The notes under the pieces were generated by a model. It was not told where the DNA came from, did no database searches, and worked only from the letters and a program-made list of their open reading frames with translations. From IMG/VR virus record IMGVR_UViG_3300042287_000342, positions 1 to 55,565 of that record: DNA of 55,565 bases; one strand, written 5' to 3'. A program made the translations under genes and the position numbers. The stretch is from a virus. This document shows, in pieces, positions 35,790 to 42,912 of this stretch (position 1 is the first letter of the stretch; each line of letters begins with the position of its first letter).

Positions 35790-36678
35790 AATTTTTCTTC
35801 CAACAGTTAACGAATATCGAGAAATAAATCGCATTGTAGCATTTGGGTGTAGCCAAACCGCAGGCTCAGAACTTCTTGATTCAAAAAGATATCCAAACAT
35901 TCCTGATGTAGAATTAAAAAAACACAGCCTAGGAATAGAAGGATGGCACAAATATTCAGAGAATGAATCAAATCTGCCGTTACATTTTAAAATACAAGAC
36001 GAAGAACGTATGTTAGCGTGGCCTGCACAACTAGCAAAACTTTATAACATTCCTATTCATAACTATGCCGAGCCAGCAACTGGCAATGAGCAACAGATGG
36101 CACAATTCTTAAAAGCAAAATCTGAAGGTGTTATTAGTAACGACACACTAGTGCTCTGGGGATTTACTAGTATGAATCGAGGCTTTTGGATTGACCAAGA
36201 ACAAGGATGTTCATATTATCTGCTCGGTAATAACAAGATCTTTAAACAACCCGTTGACATAAACATGTTTAATGAAAAACTGTGGTATAACGGTATAAAT
36301 TCAGATTATATGTTAGCATGGAGATATTATCAAAGTTTATCTACTATCTTCCATTGGGCTAACGAAATATGTAACGAACAGTTTTTATTCATTCAGGCAT
36401 TACATTATTCACCAAGTTACGAACAATGGTCTGCTAAAATAGAAGGTCCAGTAAATCCAACGGTCGAGCTGTTAATGCAAAGATTTTGGGATACTATAAA
36501 ATACAATTACGAAATAAAATACCCAATTTTTAAAGATTTTGAGCAGACAAATCTGTTCACTTGGAGTAAAAGTATTGGCGGTCGACTAGGGTGCGGGCAT
36601 CCAACATTAGATGCACATGAAAAATATGCACTTTTAATTAAAAATGAGCTTGACCGGTTAGAACAAGAGTCCAGTTGA
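35782..36678 (+). CDS. SGNH hydrolase-like protein (2 of 2), possible C-terminal frameshift
   Basis: This 298-residue protein starts at ATG 35782, overlapping the previous stop; the in-frame TTG at 35752 is less likely. Block I reads FGCSQTAG, keeping Ser but with Cys in place of Asp. AEPATGNEQ resembles block II, and CGHPTLDAHEKYA holds the C-terminal His. The annotated frame ends EQESS-stop. Shifting one base at that point gives KSPVDKDAE-stop, nearly the same tail as the preceding paralogue, with its TGA overlapping an ATG in the operon's usual ATGA style. The frame may have been broken recently near 36662, or the read may hold an indel. Confidence 0.62.
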   Translation: MPRIFLPTVNEYREINRIVAFGCSQTAGSELLDSKRYPNIPDVELKKHSLGIEGWHKYSENESNLPLHFKIQDEERMLAWPAQLAKLYNIPIHNYAEPATGNEQQMAQFLKAKSEGVISNDTLVLWGFTSMNRGFWIDQEQGCSYYLLGNNKIFKQPVDINMFNEKLWYNGINSDYMLAWRYYQSLSTIFHWANEICNEQFLFIQALHYSPSYEQWSAKIEGPVNPTVELLMQRFWDTIKYNYEIKYPIFKDFEQTNLFTWSKSIGGRLGCGHPTLDAHEKYALLIKNELDRLEQESS

Positions 36679-36690
36679 CAAAGACGCAGA

Positions 36691-36756
36691 ATGATTACAA
36701 ATGCGTATCATTTTCCGTTGGATGAAGTCAATTACTTACATGAGACTGAATTTTAA
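36691..36756 (+). CDS. Tiny ORF after the second SGNH gene, possible remnant
   Basis: A 21-codon ORF (starts MITNAYHFPLDE, ends HETEF) begins at an ATG that would overlap the shifted-frame stop of the preceding gene as ATGA. It has no recognised motif. It could be a short peptide or the leftover start of a deleted gene. It ends 12 bases before the convergent opposite-strand gene. Confidence 0.3.
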   Translation: MITNAYHFPLDEVNYLHETEF

Positions 36757-36767
36757 TTGCAAATACG

Positions 36768-37073
36768 TTAGAAAATATTCTTAGAGGAATCAGTAATATC
36801 CTTCTTTAATCTTTCTACATCGACTTTAAAATCTATTTTTGTAATTTCGTTTTTGTATTCTTGAAGAGTGTTAAGTAGGATATCGGCAATATCCTCCGGT
36901 CTTTGTTTTTCTAATTCGGTATGAACATCTATTTCCCATACCCTGCCATCTTTGAATTCTAGATGTACTAGATCCAAATAGGCCACAGGCATGGTATTCA
37001 TATAGAGATCTTCAAAAACTTCCGGCCACTCTTTGACAAGATGTCGAGGTGGCCTAAACAACGGATTAGGCAT
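36768..37073 (-). CDS. Conserved T4-like phage protein, unknown function
   Basis: This 101-residue protein is the last gene of the leftward half. It reads PLFRPPRHLVKEWPEVFEDL, then AYLDLVHLEFKDGRVWEIDV, and ends with an acidic/basic helix (RLKKDITDSSKNIF). I recognise it as a protein conserved in marine T4-like phages, without known function. The start overlaps the end of the preceding gene by eight bases. No terminator-like hairpin is visible in the short convergent gap downstream. Confidence 0.75.
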   Translation of the reverse strand: MPNPLFRPPRHLVKEWPEVFEDLYMNTMPVAYLDLVHLEFKDGRVWEIDVHTELEKQRPEDIADILLNTLQEYKNEITKIDFKVDVERLKKDITDSSKNIF

Positions 37074-37701
37074 CTACTGTATCTTTTGCCTTTGTGGTTT
37101 TCTTCACTGTGGGATCTAGTTCTTCAGCTTCTTTACGCAATCTTGCTGCTTCTTTGTACATGGCGTCTGCTTGACTGCGATAGCTCTTAGCGATATCCTT
37201 GTCTGTGAGTACAGCATCGGTAGCAGCCTGCGCCCTAACTGGTGCAGGAACATCTGTGTCTATCGCAGGCGCTAGATCTTTAACTTCCGCCTTGACTTTA
37301 GGAGCACCTTTGACAAATGTGTAAAGATCGTCCACTGCGCAGTTTTTCTGTTCTGCAATCAGCGTGTTTAGACTACTTAACAGCACAGTATCATTGGTGG
37401 TAGGAGTCATAGTTACAGCATCGGTGGCCACTTTCTGCAATCTACCATCAGCCTGCATGGCCTGTAACATGGGCCTGCCGTCTGGGAATGTGCGGATAAA
37501 CATCATTTCGCCTAGTTCATAGGCTTCCTGACATTGATCAGTTTCAACCATGGTCATGATTGAATCGTGATAGGAATCGCTTAATTGTGTTACTGGTAAT
37601 ACCAGCGCCATGTTTGATTCGCCTGGCAGAGTTCTAAACACCACAAGAACCTTAACTCCTGTGTTGTTGATCCTGCCGATGTGTTTTAGTGGTCGTGCCA
37701 T
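37066..37701 (-). CDS. Conserved phage protein, unknown function
   Basis: This 211-residue protein begins ARPLKHIGRINNTGVKVLVV, followed by a compact N-terminal domain (GESNMALVLPVTQLSDSYHD). A later LMTPT-like element is present as TMTPTTNDTVLLSSLNTLI. The last ~60 residues form a charged helix suited to a coiled coil (SYRSQADAMYKEAARLRKEA). No catalytic motif or metal-binding cluster is seen. It starts one base after the preceding stop and overlaps the next gene, so it is part of the same transcript. Confidence 0.7.
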   Translation of the reverse strand: MARPLKHIGRINNTGVKVLVVFRTLPGESNMALVLPVTQLSDSYHDSIMTMVETDQCQEAYELGEMMFIRTFPDGRPMLQAMQADGRLQKVATDAVTMTPTTNDTVLLSSLNTLIAEQKNCAVDDLYTFVKGAPKVKAEVKDLAPAIDTDVPAPVRAQAATDAVLTDKDIAKSYRSQADAMYKEAARLRKEAEELDPTVKKTTKAKDTVDA

Positions 37702-37702
37702 T

Positions 37703-37930
37703 TTAGGCCTCCTTTTTAGCCACAGCTTCTAAGAAGGTGTTTAGCTTGTTGAAAGCTTTGCCCACGGCTTCTAGTTCTGCTGCTTTGAACGCTCCTCGTT
37801 GTGTAGCAACTTCGATGATGCTTCTCAGCGCAGCAAGATCGCTGACATTGAGATCTGGACCCTGTGCAGGGGCCGTTTCTGGTACTTGTGCCACAGCTTC
37901 GGGTGCTTGGTCTTTGACTTCTTCTGACAT
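37703..37930 (-). CDS. Small acidic conserved phage protein
   Basis: This 75-residue protein has a flexible N-terminus rich in Glu, Pro, Ala and Gln, then a helical part (LNVSDLAALRSIIEVATQRG, FKAAELEAVGKAFNKLNTFL). Related small proteins occur in marine T4-like phages; function unknown. A GGAG ribosome binding site lies within the end of the preceding gene, and the start overlaps its stop as TAATG. Confidence 0.7.
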   Translation of the reverse strand: MSEEVKDQAPEAVAQVPETAPAQGPDLNVSDLAALRSIIEVATQRGAFKAAELEAVGKAFNKLNTFLEAVAKKEA

Positions 37931-38199
37931 TAGGTTCTCCTTAAATGGTTACATGCAAGCATGAAATACGTTAATTCTTTTTGATCTTCAAATCCTAGAT
38001 AATGAGTAGAACGCAGATTTCCAGATTTATCAATACCTGGTTGTTTGGCCAAGCAGTAGCGGCCTTTCAATTTGGTCTTGACCCATTCTTCTACGCCTTC
38101 AAAAATTTCGTTATCTGAGATAGCAATTTTGCTGAAGTGGGGAGGAATGGTCTTAAGCCTGCGCTGTTTTAGTACATCAATAGGATTTAAATCAAACAT
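37930..38199 (-). CDS. Conserved small phage protein
   Basis: This 89-residue protein starts MFDLNPIDVLKQRRLKTIPP and contains KLKGRYCLAKQPG and STHYLGFEDQKELTYFMLAC. It looks like a small folded protein with no membrane segment. The function is unknown. A perfect TATAAATA lies only eight bases upstream of the ATG; used as a promoter, it would give an almost leaderless message. Confidence 0.7.
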   Translation of the reverse strand: MFDLNPIDVLKQRRLKTIPPHFSKIAISDNEIFEGVEEWVKTKLKGRYCLAKQPGIDKSGNLRSTHYLGFEDQKELTYFMLACNHLRRT

Positions 38200-38207
38200 C
38201 GTGAAAA

Positions 38208-38215
38208 TATTTATA
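38208..38215 (-). promoter_or_regulatory. Candidate late promoter, exact TATAAATA
   Basis: TATAAATA on the minus strand is identical to the T4 late consensus. It sits in an 18-base gap, eight bases before the ATG at 38199, so a transcript from it would begin almost at that start codon. Promoter use is inferred. Confidence 0.4.
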
Positions 38216-38217
38216 AG

Positions 38218-38625
38218 TCAATTAGATTCGAGGGTGGATTCTTGGCTTAGTCTTTTAGACATAGCCTTGGTGTGACCCAGCTTGGCAACATCACCAGAAA
38301 AAAGGTACAGTTCAAAAGCGGATTTTTCTTTCATAACTATGATATGTTTTTTATTGATGTAAAAAGGAGAATCAATAAAATGATCTAACCAAACTAAAAC
38401 CTGCGGAGTGAACGCAAATTCTTTTGGAAAATCTATTTTATAAGTTTTGATTTTAGCATATTCTTCAATGAACTGCAAGGCCTGTTCTGTCAATCTAAGC
38501 CCACCTTGAGACTTTTCTCTGAAACTCCACCACCATACAGATCTATACTGTTTTACTGTGTCAGCATCTATAGGTAGTCCTGCTACCTGCAAGAACACCC
38601 TAGTATAGGCATCCTTAGAGTCCAT
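38218..38625 (-). CDS. Conserved phage protein, unknown function
   Basis: I place the start at ATG 38625 (135 residues), just after the upstream stop. The longer form from 38667 would run back through the previous gene. The protein reads DAYTRVFLQVAGLPIDADTV, then a tryptophan-rich VWWWSFREKSQGGLRLT, and a C-terminal beta section (FYINKKHIIVMKEKSAFELY). The WWW run and basic residues may form a binding surface. No known family is recognised. Confidence 0.65.
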   Translation of the reverse strand: MDSKDAYTRVFLQVAGLPIDADTVKQYRSVWWWSFREKSQGGLRLTEQALQFIEEYAKIKTYKIDFPKEFAFTPQVLVWLDHFIDSPFYINKKHIIVMKEKSAFELYLFSGDVAKLGHTKAMSKRLSQESTLESN

Positions 38626-38626
38626 G

Positions 38627-38911
38627 TTATGCAACCTCTTCGCCGGCAGTGAGTTTAACCACAGCAAAGTCTGTGGTTTTAAAAAGTTTGTTTAATTTTT
38701 TAGCCAGATTGTGTGCATGGCCAGGATTTGAGAATGATACTTTCTTATATTTAGGACCAGGATAGCTGGCTACTAGGCTACCACTCTTTAGATTAAACGG
38801 TTGGTGTCGATAGAAAACAGCCCAAATGGCTTCCGAGTCCAGTATCTGCTCGACTTTGAAAGTTTCTTTGTTGGCATATTCTAAAAGTATCTTTGGTTTT
38901 GGTCTCGACAT
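38627..38911 (-). CDS. Conserved small phage protein
   Basis: This 94-residue protein starts SRPKPKILLEYANKETFKVE and contains YPGPKYKKVSFSNPGHAHNL, a segment I associate with conserved small proteins of marine T4-like phages. It ends with a basic helix and KLTAGEEVA. Function unknown. An AGGAA element about 11 bases upstream of the ATG serves as ribosome binding site, and a GATAAATA motif lies further upstream in the same gap. Confidence 0.72.
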   Translation of the reverse strand: MSRPKPKILLEYANKETFKVEQILDSEAIWAVFYRHQPFNLKSGSLVASYPGPKYKKVSFSNPGHAHNLAKKLNKLFKTTDFAVVKLTAGEEVA

Positions 38912-38941
38912 TTTATACGGGTTCCTAATTAACCACGTATA

Positions 38942-38949
38942 TATTTATC
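38942..38949 (-). promoter_or_regulatory. Candidate late promoter (GATAAATA)
   Basis: GATAAATA on the minus strand lies in the 41-base gap between the genes ending at 38953 and starting at 38911. The distance leaves room for a short leader with an AGGAA ribosome binding site, so this is one of the better-placed copies of the motif. Confidence 0.45.
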
Positions 38950-38952
38950 TTT

Positions 38953-39201
38953 TTAGAATGAGCCGCCGTCGAACTTAACGTCTATACTTTGACTGGATTC
39001 TTTGATCTGAGCCAGCATTGCATGTATCTGCTGCACAGTGCTACCGAGTTTTGCGGAAAAAATAGCCAGCTCGGCGGTGAGATCTCTGGCTTCCTGTATA
39101 GTGATCCTTATTTCTTTCTGCTGACTTTTTTCTGCCATTGTTATTCGTTGAAGTAGTTTCTCAACTGTAGGCAACACAGCAGGCATGTTATTTTGAGACA
39201 T
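38953..39201 (-). CDS. Small helical conserved phage protein
   Basis: This 82-residue protein is almost wholly helical (VEKLLQRITMAEKSQQKEI, LTAELAIFSAKLGSTVQQIH) with heptad-like hydrophobic spacing that suggests a coiled coil. It ends VKFDGGSF, a tail that may dock to a partner. It overlaps the previous gene by 14 bases. I recall related proteins in marine T4-like phages, with no assigned role. Confidence 0.68.
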   Translation of the reverse strand: MSQNNMPAVLPTVEKLLQRITMAEKSQQKEIRITIQEARDLTAELAIFSAKLGSTVQQIHAMLAQIKESSQSIDVKFDGGSF

Positions 39202-39664
39202 TAGCTAACACCTGTTTCATTTCCATTTCTGTTTTAAACGGACCACGGTAGGGATATCTTTCTAAGGTGATCTTTTTAGGACAGAAACTCTTGACCCAAC
39301 CTTTTTCAAATTTAATAGTGTAGTAACCTGCACAATACAAACTTTTTGAATCTAGACTTTTGGTAAACAGTGGAAGTTTTTTGCGTATGTCGAACATGGC
39401 ATTGTGAGGTGCTGTGCTGGTTGGATAACCGTGAACCTCATTAGGTAAGGCGTTTTCACTTTCTTTTACAATCTTAACAGTAAAGAATTTTTTACCGAAT
39501 GTTCTGGTAACGTGTTCTTTGGTTTCGTAGATTTTTATTCCATCTTGATTACTCATTACAAATCTATTGTCTTCGTTTTTTCTTAGAGTAGCAATCTTCT
39601 CGCCATTCTCTTCAACGATCCAAAACTTGTTATCTATTATAGGTTTGGCGTGTAAATCAGTCAT
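39188..39664 (-). CDS. Conserved phage protein, unknown function
   Basis: The start is at ATG 39664 (158 residues), with a GGAG ribosome binding site six bases upstream, inside the end of the nuclease gene. The N-terminal half looks like a small beta domain (KFWIVEENGEKIATLRKNED, FVMSNQDGIKIYETKEH). The C-terminal half includes YCAGYYTIKFEKGWVKSFCP, with two cysteines that might pair or bind a metal. Translation is coupled to the nuclease upstream, but no function is recognised. Confidence 0.65.
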   Translation of the reverse strand: MTDLHAKPIIDNKFWIVEENGEKIATLRKNEDNRFVMSNQDGIKIYETKEHVTRTFGKKFFTVKIVKESENALPNEVHGYPTSTAPHNAMFDIRKKLPLFTKSLDSKSLYCAGYYTIKFEKGWVKSFCPKKITLERYPYRGPFKTEMEMKQVLANVSK

Positions 39665-40658
39665 TTCGTTCTCCAATTAGATACCTCGCATTCAATGGCT
39701 CCGAATAACTTGCAGCTTGATCAGATATCTTCTTGAGATCATACAGTCCGCAGAATTTCATTAATCTAAGACCAACCTGACTGATATTTTTATCTGCACT
39801 GGTAGCCTTGGCAATGGTCTCTGAAATTATGGCCTTGATGTCATCGGGCTGATGACTGAGGTCAATCAATCTACGATTGCGTTCATAATCTTCTAGGACT
39901 CTGTGTTCTTTGCCTTCGTGATCAGTCCATCTCTGTAGCATGAGATTGTTCCACGCATATCCTTTGCTGCCACGATCTTCGAACGCTTCACTGAGACCCA
40001 CTTTTTTGCTTGTGCCTTTAGTACGCACACCTGGATACGCTGAGAAGACATTATCACTGGTATCACCACGCATACATTTTTCGAATAAGAGCCATTCTGG
40101 ATTCGGTGCTGGCTTGGGCTCTTGTGTTTTCTTGTCAATGATTCTTTTGCCTTTGTCATCGAAGATTCCTTCATGTGTGATTACATGTTCCATAACGCCG
40201 TTGTACTGTGTGACATTGGGTGCGATCAATTGTACAAAATCTGTGTCAGTACTGATAATCACATGTTTATCATTTGGATGACTCTGTATCCAGCCTGCGA
40301 TTAAATCATCTGCTTCTAGCTGTGGGTTCTGCATAACCGTGCAGTTTGTTTTGTCTGTGATAAACTCTTTGAACGTGTCAAAGGCTTCCCAAAACACACG
40401 ATCTTCTTCTGCTTCTTTTTCTGTGTGAGCTGCACGAGCATCTGAACGATTACGCTTGTAGGGTGCATAATAATCTTTGCGCCATGATCTACCTTCTAAA
40501 CAGAAAATGACATGACTGCCGTTGAACTGCTGCCATGCTTTGCGAATTGAATTAAGGGTGATATGAAAGGCCATGCCTAGTTTGATATCAGCATCACCGT
40601 TGATCACGTGACGAGCACGGAAAAATGTATTTGCTGTATCAACTAAAATATAGGTCAT
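39657..40658 (-). CDS. rnh: T4 RNase H-type 5'-3' nuclease (FEN-1 family)
   Basis: This 333-residue protein has the acidic metal ligands of the FEN-1/T4 RNase H family: Asp7 (ILVDTANTFFRA), E115, D117 and D118 (LEADDLIAG), D138 and D140 (ISTDTDFVQL), and D199 and D202 (RGDTSDN). A YAPYKRNR segment near residue 64 matches the flexible arch. The enzyme should remove RNA primers and 5' flaps during lagging-strand synthesis with the phage polymerase and clamp, both encoded on this strand. Length is close to the T4 protein (305 residues). Confidence 0.85.
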   Translation of the reverse strand: MTYILVDTANTFFRARHVINGDADIKLGMAFHITLNSIRKAWQQFNGSHVIFCLEGRSWRKDYYAPYKRNRSDARAAHTEKEAEEDRVFWEAFDTFKEFITDKTNCTVMQNPQLEADDLIAGWIQSHPNDKHVIISTDTDFVQLIAPNVTQYNGVMEHVITHEGIFDDKGKRIIDKKTQEPKPAPNPEWLLFEKCMRGDTSDNVFSAYPGVRTKGTSKKVGLSEAFEDRGSKGYAWNNLMLQRWTDHEGKEHRVLEDYERNRRLIDLSHQPDDIKAIISETIAKATSADKNISQVGLRLMKFCGLYDLKKISDQAASYSEPLNARYLIGERND

Positions 40659-41092
40659 TGATTTGTCTTCTTCACTGTTTTAATGTCTATAACACCTGTG
40701 TTTACAGGGCCGCCAAAATCACCATCTACCACAACATTTGCACAAAGTTCACGGAACCAACGATCTACAATTTCTTCTTCTTTGTCACCATCTTCACCGT
40801 ATCCCTCTTGCTTTAATTGTAGCACAAATTGGTCATTCCAGTCAAGCTCAAAAAAGCCATTTCGTATGTTATCTTTATTGACATGGGTGTTTATCACACC
40901 AACCCATGCTTCTTTGCGTCTAGTAGCACGTTCTTTCGGCGAGAGTTTAGCAGTTTCTTCTGCTTGTTCGGCAGTTTTAGATGCAGCCTCAGCCGCAGCC
41001 AACCTGTTGTTGGCTTCTGCCAAATCCAGTTCAGCTTTTTGGATAGAAGCTTCTAGTTTATCCAGCCCAAATAGTTTTTTAATTATTTTCAT
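40655..41092 (-). CDS. Conserved phage protein with N-terminal coiled coil
   Basis: The ATG at 41092 overlaps the QueE stop as TAATG (145 residues). Residues ~10-55 form an Ala/Glu/Lys-rich coiled coil (KLEASIQKAELDLAEANNRL). A globular part follows with AWVGVINTHVNKDNIRNGFF and ELDWNDQFVLQLKQEGYGED. I recognise it as a protein conserved in cyanophage-type T4-like viruses; no function known. It is coupled to QueE upstream and to the nuclease gene downstream by ATGA. Confidence 0.7.
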   Translation of the reverse strand: MKIIKKLFGLDKLEASIQKAELDLAEANNRLAAAEAASKTAEQAEETAKLSPKERATRRKEAWVGVINTHVNKDNIRNGFFELDWNDQFVLQLKQEGYGEDGDKEEEIVDRWFRELCANVVVDGDFGGPVNTGVIDIKTVKKTNQ

Positions 41093-41946
41093 TAAGTACC
41101 CCATTCATTCTTAAACAGTGGCACCTGTAATCTGTCTGAATATCTCAGTCCATGTTTCATTGCCAGTTCTGCTACTCTGCGGTTATTCAGTGTGTATACA
41201 CTTTCAACTCCGCCCACAGGCATGAGATAAACATTACCGGTGAAACCTTCTGCACGATAGATATCCACAGCTTCTAGAGCTTCTTCTGCATCATCCTCAG
41301 TGGCCACTACTAGTTTGAGATATACATGACCAGCTTCTTGATATTCACAGACTATGTCTGGGCGTATGGCTTCACTGGGTTGTTCTCCTGAACAACTGAG
41401 TTTGGCACTGACTGAGAATGTGATTTCTCTACTGGCAAAAGGAGGGTTCTGTGACCATTCTTGCAGATATTTTTTAAACTCCGGAGTTAGATTTTGAGTG
41501 CCGTTGGTCTCAAAAGTAATTTCTTTAAGACCTGTCATACTCGGATGATTCAACAGATCCGGATAAGCACGTTGCCAACCTAACAACGGTTCGCCACCAG
41601 TGATTACAAGATGTTCATCTTCCCATTTATTATATGGCAAGATCTCACATATTCTTTCTGCGATGGCGTCTGATGTAAGCATTGGTGAAAGGTCTTTAAA
41701 ACGTGGATCCCAACTAGCATAACTGTCGCAGCCAGTAGAAACCAATGGTAATTCTTCGTAAGTTTTAAAAGAATGTATCTGAGCCGCAATCGTTTCAACC
41801 TCATTGCTAGATTCACCTTTGGGCATACCAAACCCTGCACATTTGAAATTACAGCCAAATGTACGAAGGAATACACTGGGCACACCCATATATCTGCCTT
41901 CACCTTGTATGCTGTAAAAAAGTTCTGCTATTTTTAATTTACTCAT
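41092..41946 (-). CDS. queE: 7-carboxy-7-deazaguanine synthase QueE-like radical SAM protein
   Basis: This 284-residue protein matches QueE at the start (AELFYSIQGEGRYMGVPSVF) and has LVITGGEPLLGWQ for SAM binding and TFETNGTQ further on. QueE converts carboxy-tetrahydropterin to 7-carboxy-7-deazaguanine. The cysteine motif is unusual: C32-X3-C36 is followed by a ~36-residue insertion before C73 (STGCDSYASW, matching the usual CDTxxxW). The radical SAM triad would therefore be CX3CX36C. FolE, a QueD-like protein and a TGT/DpdA-like enzyme are encoded on the same strand, which fits a phage 7-deazaguanine DNA modification path. Confidence 0.82.
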   Translation of the reverse strand: MSKLKIAELFYSIQGEGRYMGVPSVFLRTFGCNFKCAGFGMPKGESSNEVETIAAQIHSFKTYEELPLVSTGCDSYASWDPRFKDLSPMLTSDAIAERICEILPYNKWEDEHLVITGGEPLLGWQRAYPDLLNHPSMTGLKEITFETNGTQNLTPEFKKYLQEWSQNPPFASREITFSVSAKLSCSGEQPSEAIRPDIVCEYQEAGHVYLKLVVATEDDAEEALEAVDIYRAEGFTGNVYLMPVGGVESVYTLNNRRVAELAMKHGLRYSDRLQVPLFKNEWGT

Positions 41947-42124
41947 CGTTTATTATACCACTTTTTATAAATGTTGTCAAGTCTTCCTTGACCAATTGCC
42001 AAGATCCATCGTGTCGATCAATCCAATGTAGGCAATCACCTTCTCGCCATCCTGCAGCATCTAAAAGATCCTGCGGCAACGATATTATACCGCCTTCTTC
42101 CACTGTTAGTGTCCATGTTTGCAT
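41939..42124 (-). CDS. AbrB/MazE-like small DNA-binding protein
   Basis: This 61-residue protein has the swapped-hairpin pattern of SpoVT-AbrB/MazE domains: TLTVEEGGIISLPQDLLDAA followed by GWREGDCLHWIDR. Such domains bind DNA as dimers, as antitoxins or regulators. No MazF-type toxin is seen nearby, so an autonomous regulator is more likely. It overlaps the QueE start by eight bases, so the two are probably translated together. Confidence 0.65.
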   Translation of the reverse strand: MQTWTLTVEEGGIISLPQDLLDAAGWREGDCLHWIDRHDGSWQLVKEDLTTFIKSGIINDE

Positions 42125-42125
42125 T

Positions 42126-42332
42126 TTATATATACCTATCTTTGGATTCTGTTTCTTGATTCAATCTACGCCATTCTTCTATTCTTAGTCTAGCACATTC
42201 TTGTTTGACTTCTATGGGATAGTCTGGATGCCAATGCGCATCTCTGCAGTCGTAGACTCTGCCTTCGGGTCGATATCGCACCAGCACTACAATCAACACA
42301 ATCATGATACAGATATAGACAAAATGTTTCAT
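42126..42332 (-). CDS. Small membrane-anchored phage protein
   Basis: This 68-residue protein has a hydrophobic segment at residues ~4-18 (FVYICIMIVLIVVLV), followed by a charged tail with two cysteines (DCRDAHWHPDYPIEVKQECA). The short positive N-terminus suggests a membrane anchor rather than a cleaved signal. Function unknown. Confidence 0.65.
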   Translation of the reverse strand: MKHFVYICIMIVLIVVLVRYRPEGRVYDCRDAHWHPDYPIEVKQECARLRIEEWRRLNQETESKDRYI

Positions 42333-42523
42333 ATTTTATCGCTGATCATTATTTTACACATCAATGCATCTCGATCATCAGTGAAATCAAAATGCATGTG
42401 ATCCGCAGTGATCTCAGTGACATACTTATCCCCTGGCAGACCGAAATGCTCTAAAATATTCGCACAGGTTTCATTCCACCATGTGTTGGATTGATTTTTC
42501 CAAGGCACAGTGATCCTAGTCAT
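42329..42523 (-). CDS. Small conserved phage protein
   Basis: This 64-residue protein starts TRITVPWKNQSNTWWNETCA and ends in a beta-type segment with HMHFDFTDDRDALMCKIMIS. It overlaps both neighbours by four bases (ATGA type). No function is recognised; the aromatic and acidic C-terminus suggests a small folded protein. Confidence 0.62.
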   Translation of the reverse strand: MTRITVPWKNQSNTWWNETCANILEHFGLPGDKYVTEITADHMHFDFTDDRDALMCKIMISDKI

Positions 42524-42912
42524 TTGCGATAGTTGCCCTTTTCCGGTATCACATGTCGCACACCGCCTGTAGGATCTGGCATGTCGCCCTTGCGTCTAGG
42601 GATCAAATGCACATGTGGCCAGCTACAGGTCTGTCCAGCGGCTTCACCTACATTCATTCCAAGATTAAACCCATCCCATTCGTGATCGAGTAGTTTTCTT
42701 TCTCCGTGTCTGATAGCACTGGCCACAGCATCATTCATCACAGCAATGGTATTATATTTAGGCACGAATAATAAATGTCCTTCAGTCACGGGATACATAT
42801 CACGAAATATTTTAACATGATAATCTTCGTCGACAAGTTCAGTCCAAGGAGCACCTTTTGAATCTTCGATACAGTCAGTTTCCCAAGGTATCATTTTTGC
42901 TAGGTCGTTCAC
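42520..42912 (-). CDS. HIT family nucleotide-binding protein
   Basis: This 130-residue protein has the histidine triad fold: VKIFRDMYPVTEGHLLFVPK in the first half, NLGMNVGEAAGQTCSWPHVH in the second, ending with HLIPRRKGD. The canonical H.H.H motif is present as W98-P-H100-V-H102, so the first His is replaced by Trp while the catalytic-type pair H100/H102 remains. HIT proteins hydrolyse or transfer nucleotide phosphoesters. It lies close to a phosphoribosyltransferase, which points to nucleotide metabolism. Confidence 0.75.
   Translation of the reverse strand: MNDLAKMIPWETDCIEDSKGAPWTELVDEDYHVKIFRDMYPVTEGHLLFVPKYNTIAVMNDAVASAIRHGERKLLDHEWDGFNLGMNVGEAAGQTCSWPHVHLIPRRKGDMPDPTGGVRHVIPEKGNYRK

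Noticed and set aside
40683-41114. 143-codon plus-strand ORF opposite the QueE-adjacent gene
   Set aside because: The Ser-rich product is a shadow of the coiled-coil gene on the other strand; neighbours there form a consistent overlapping operon.
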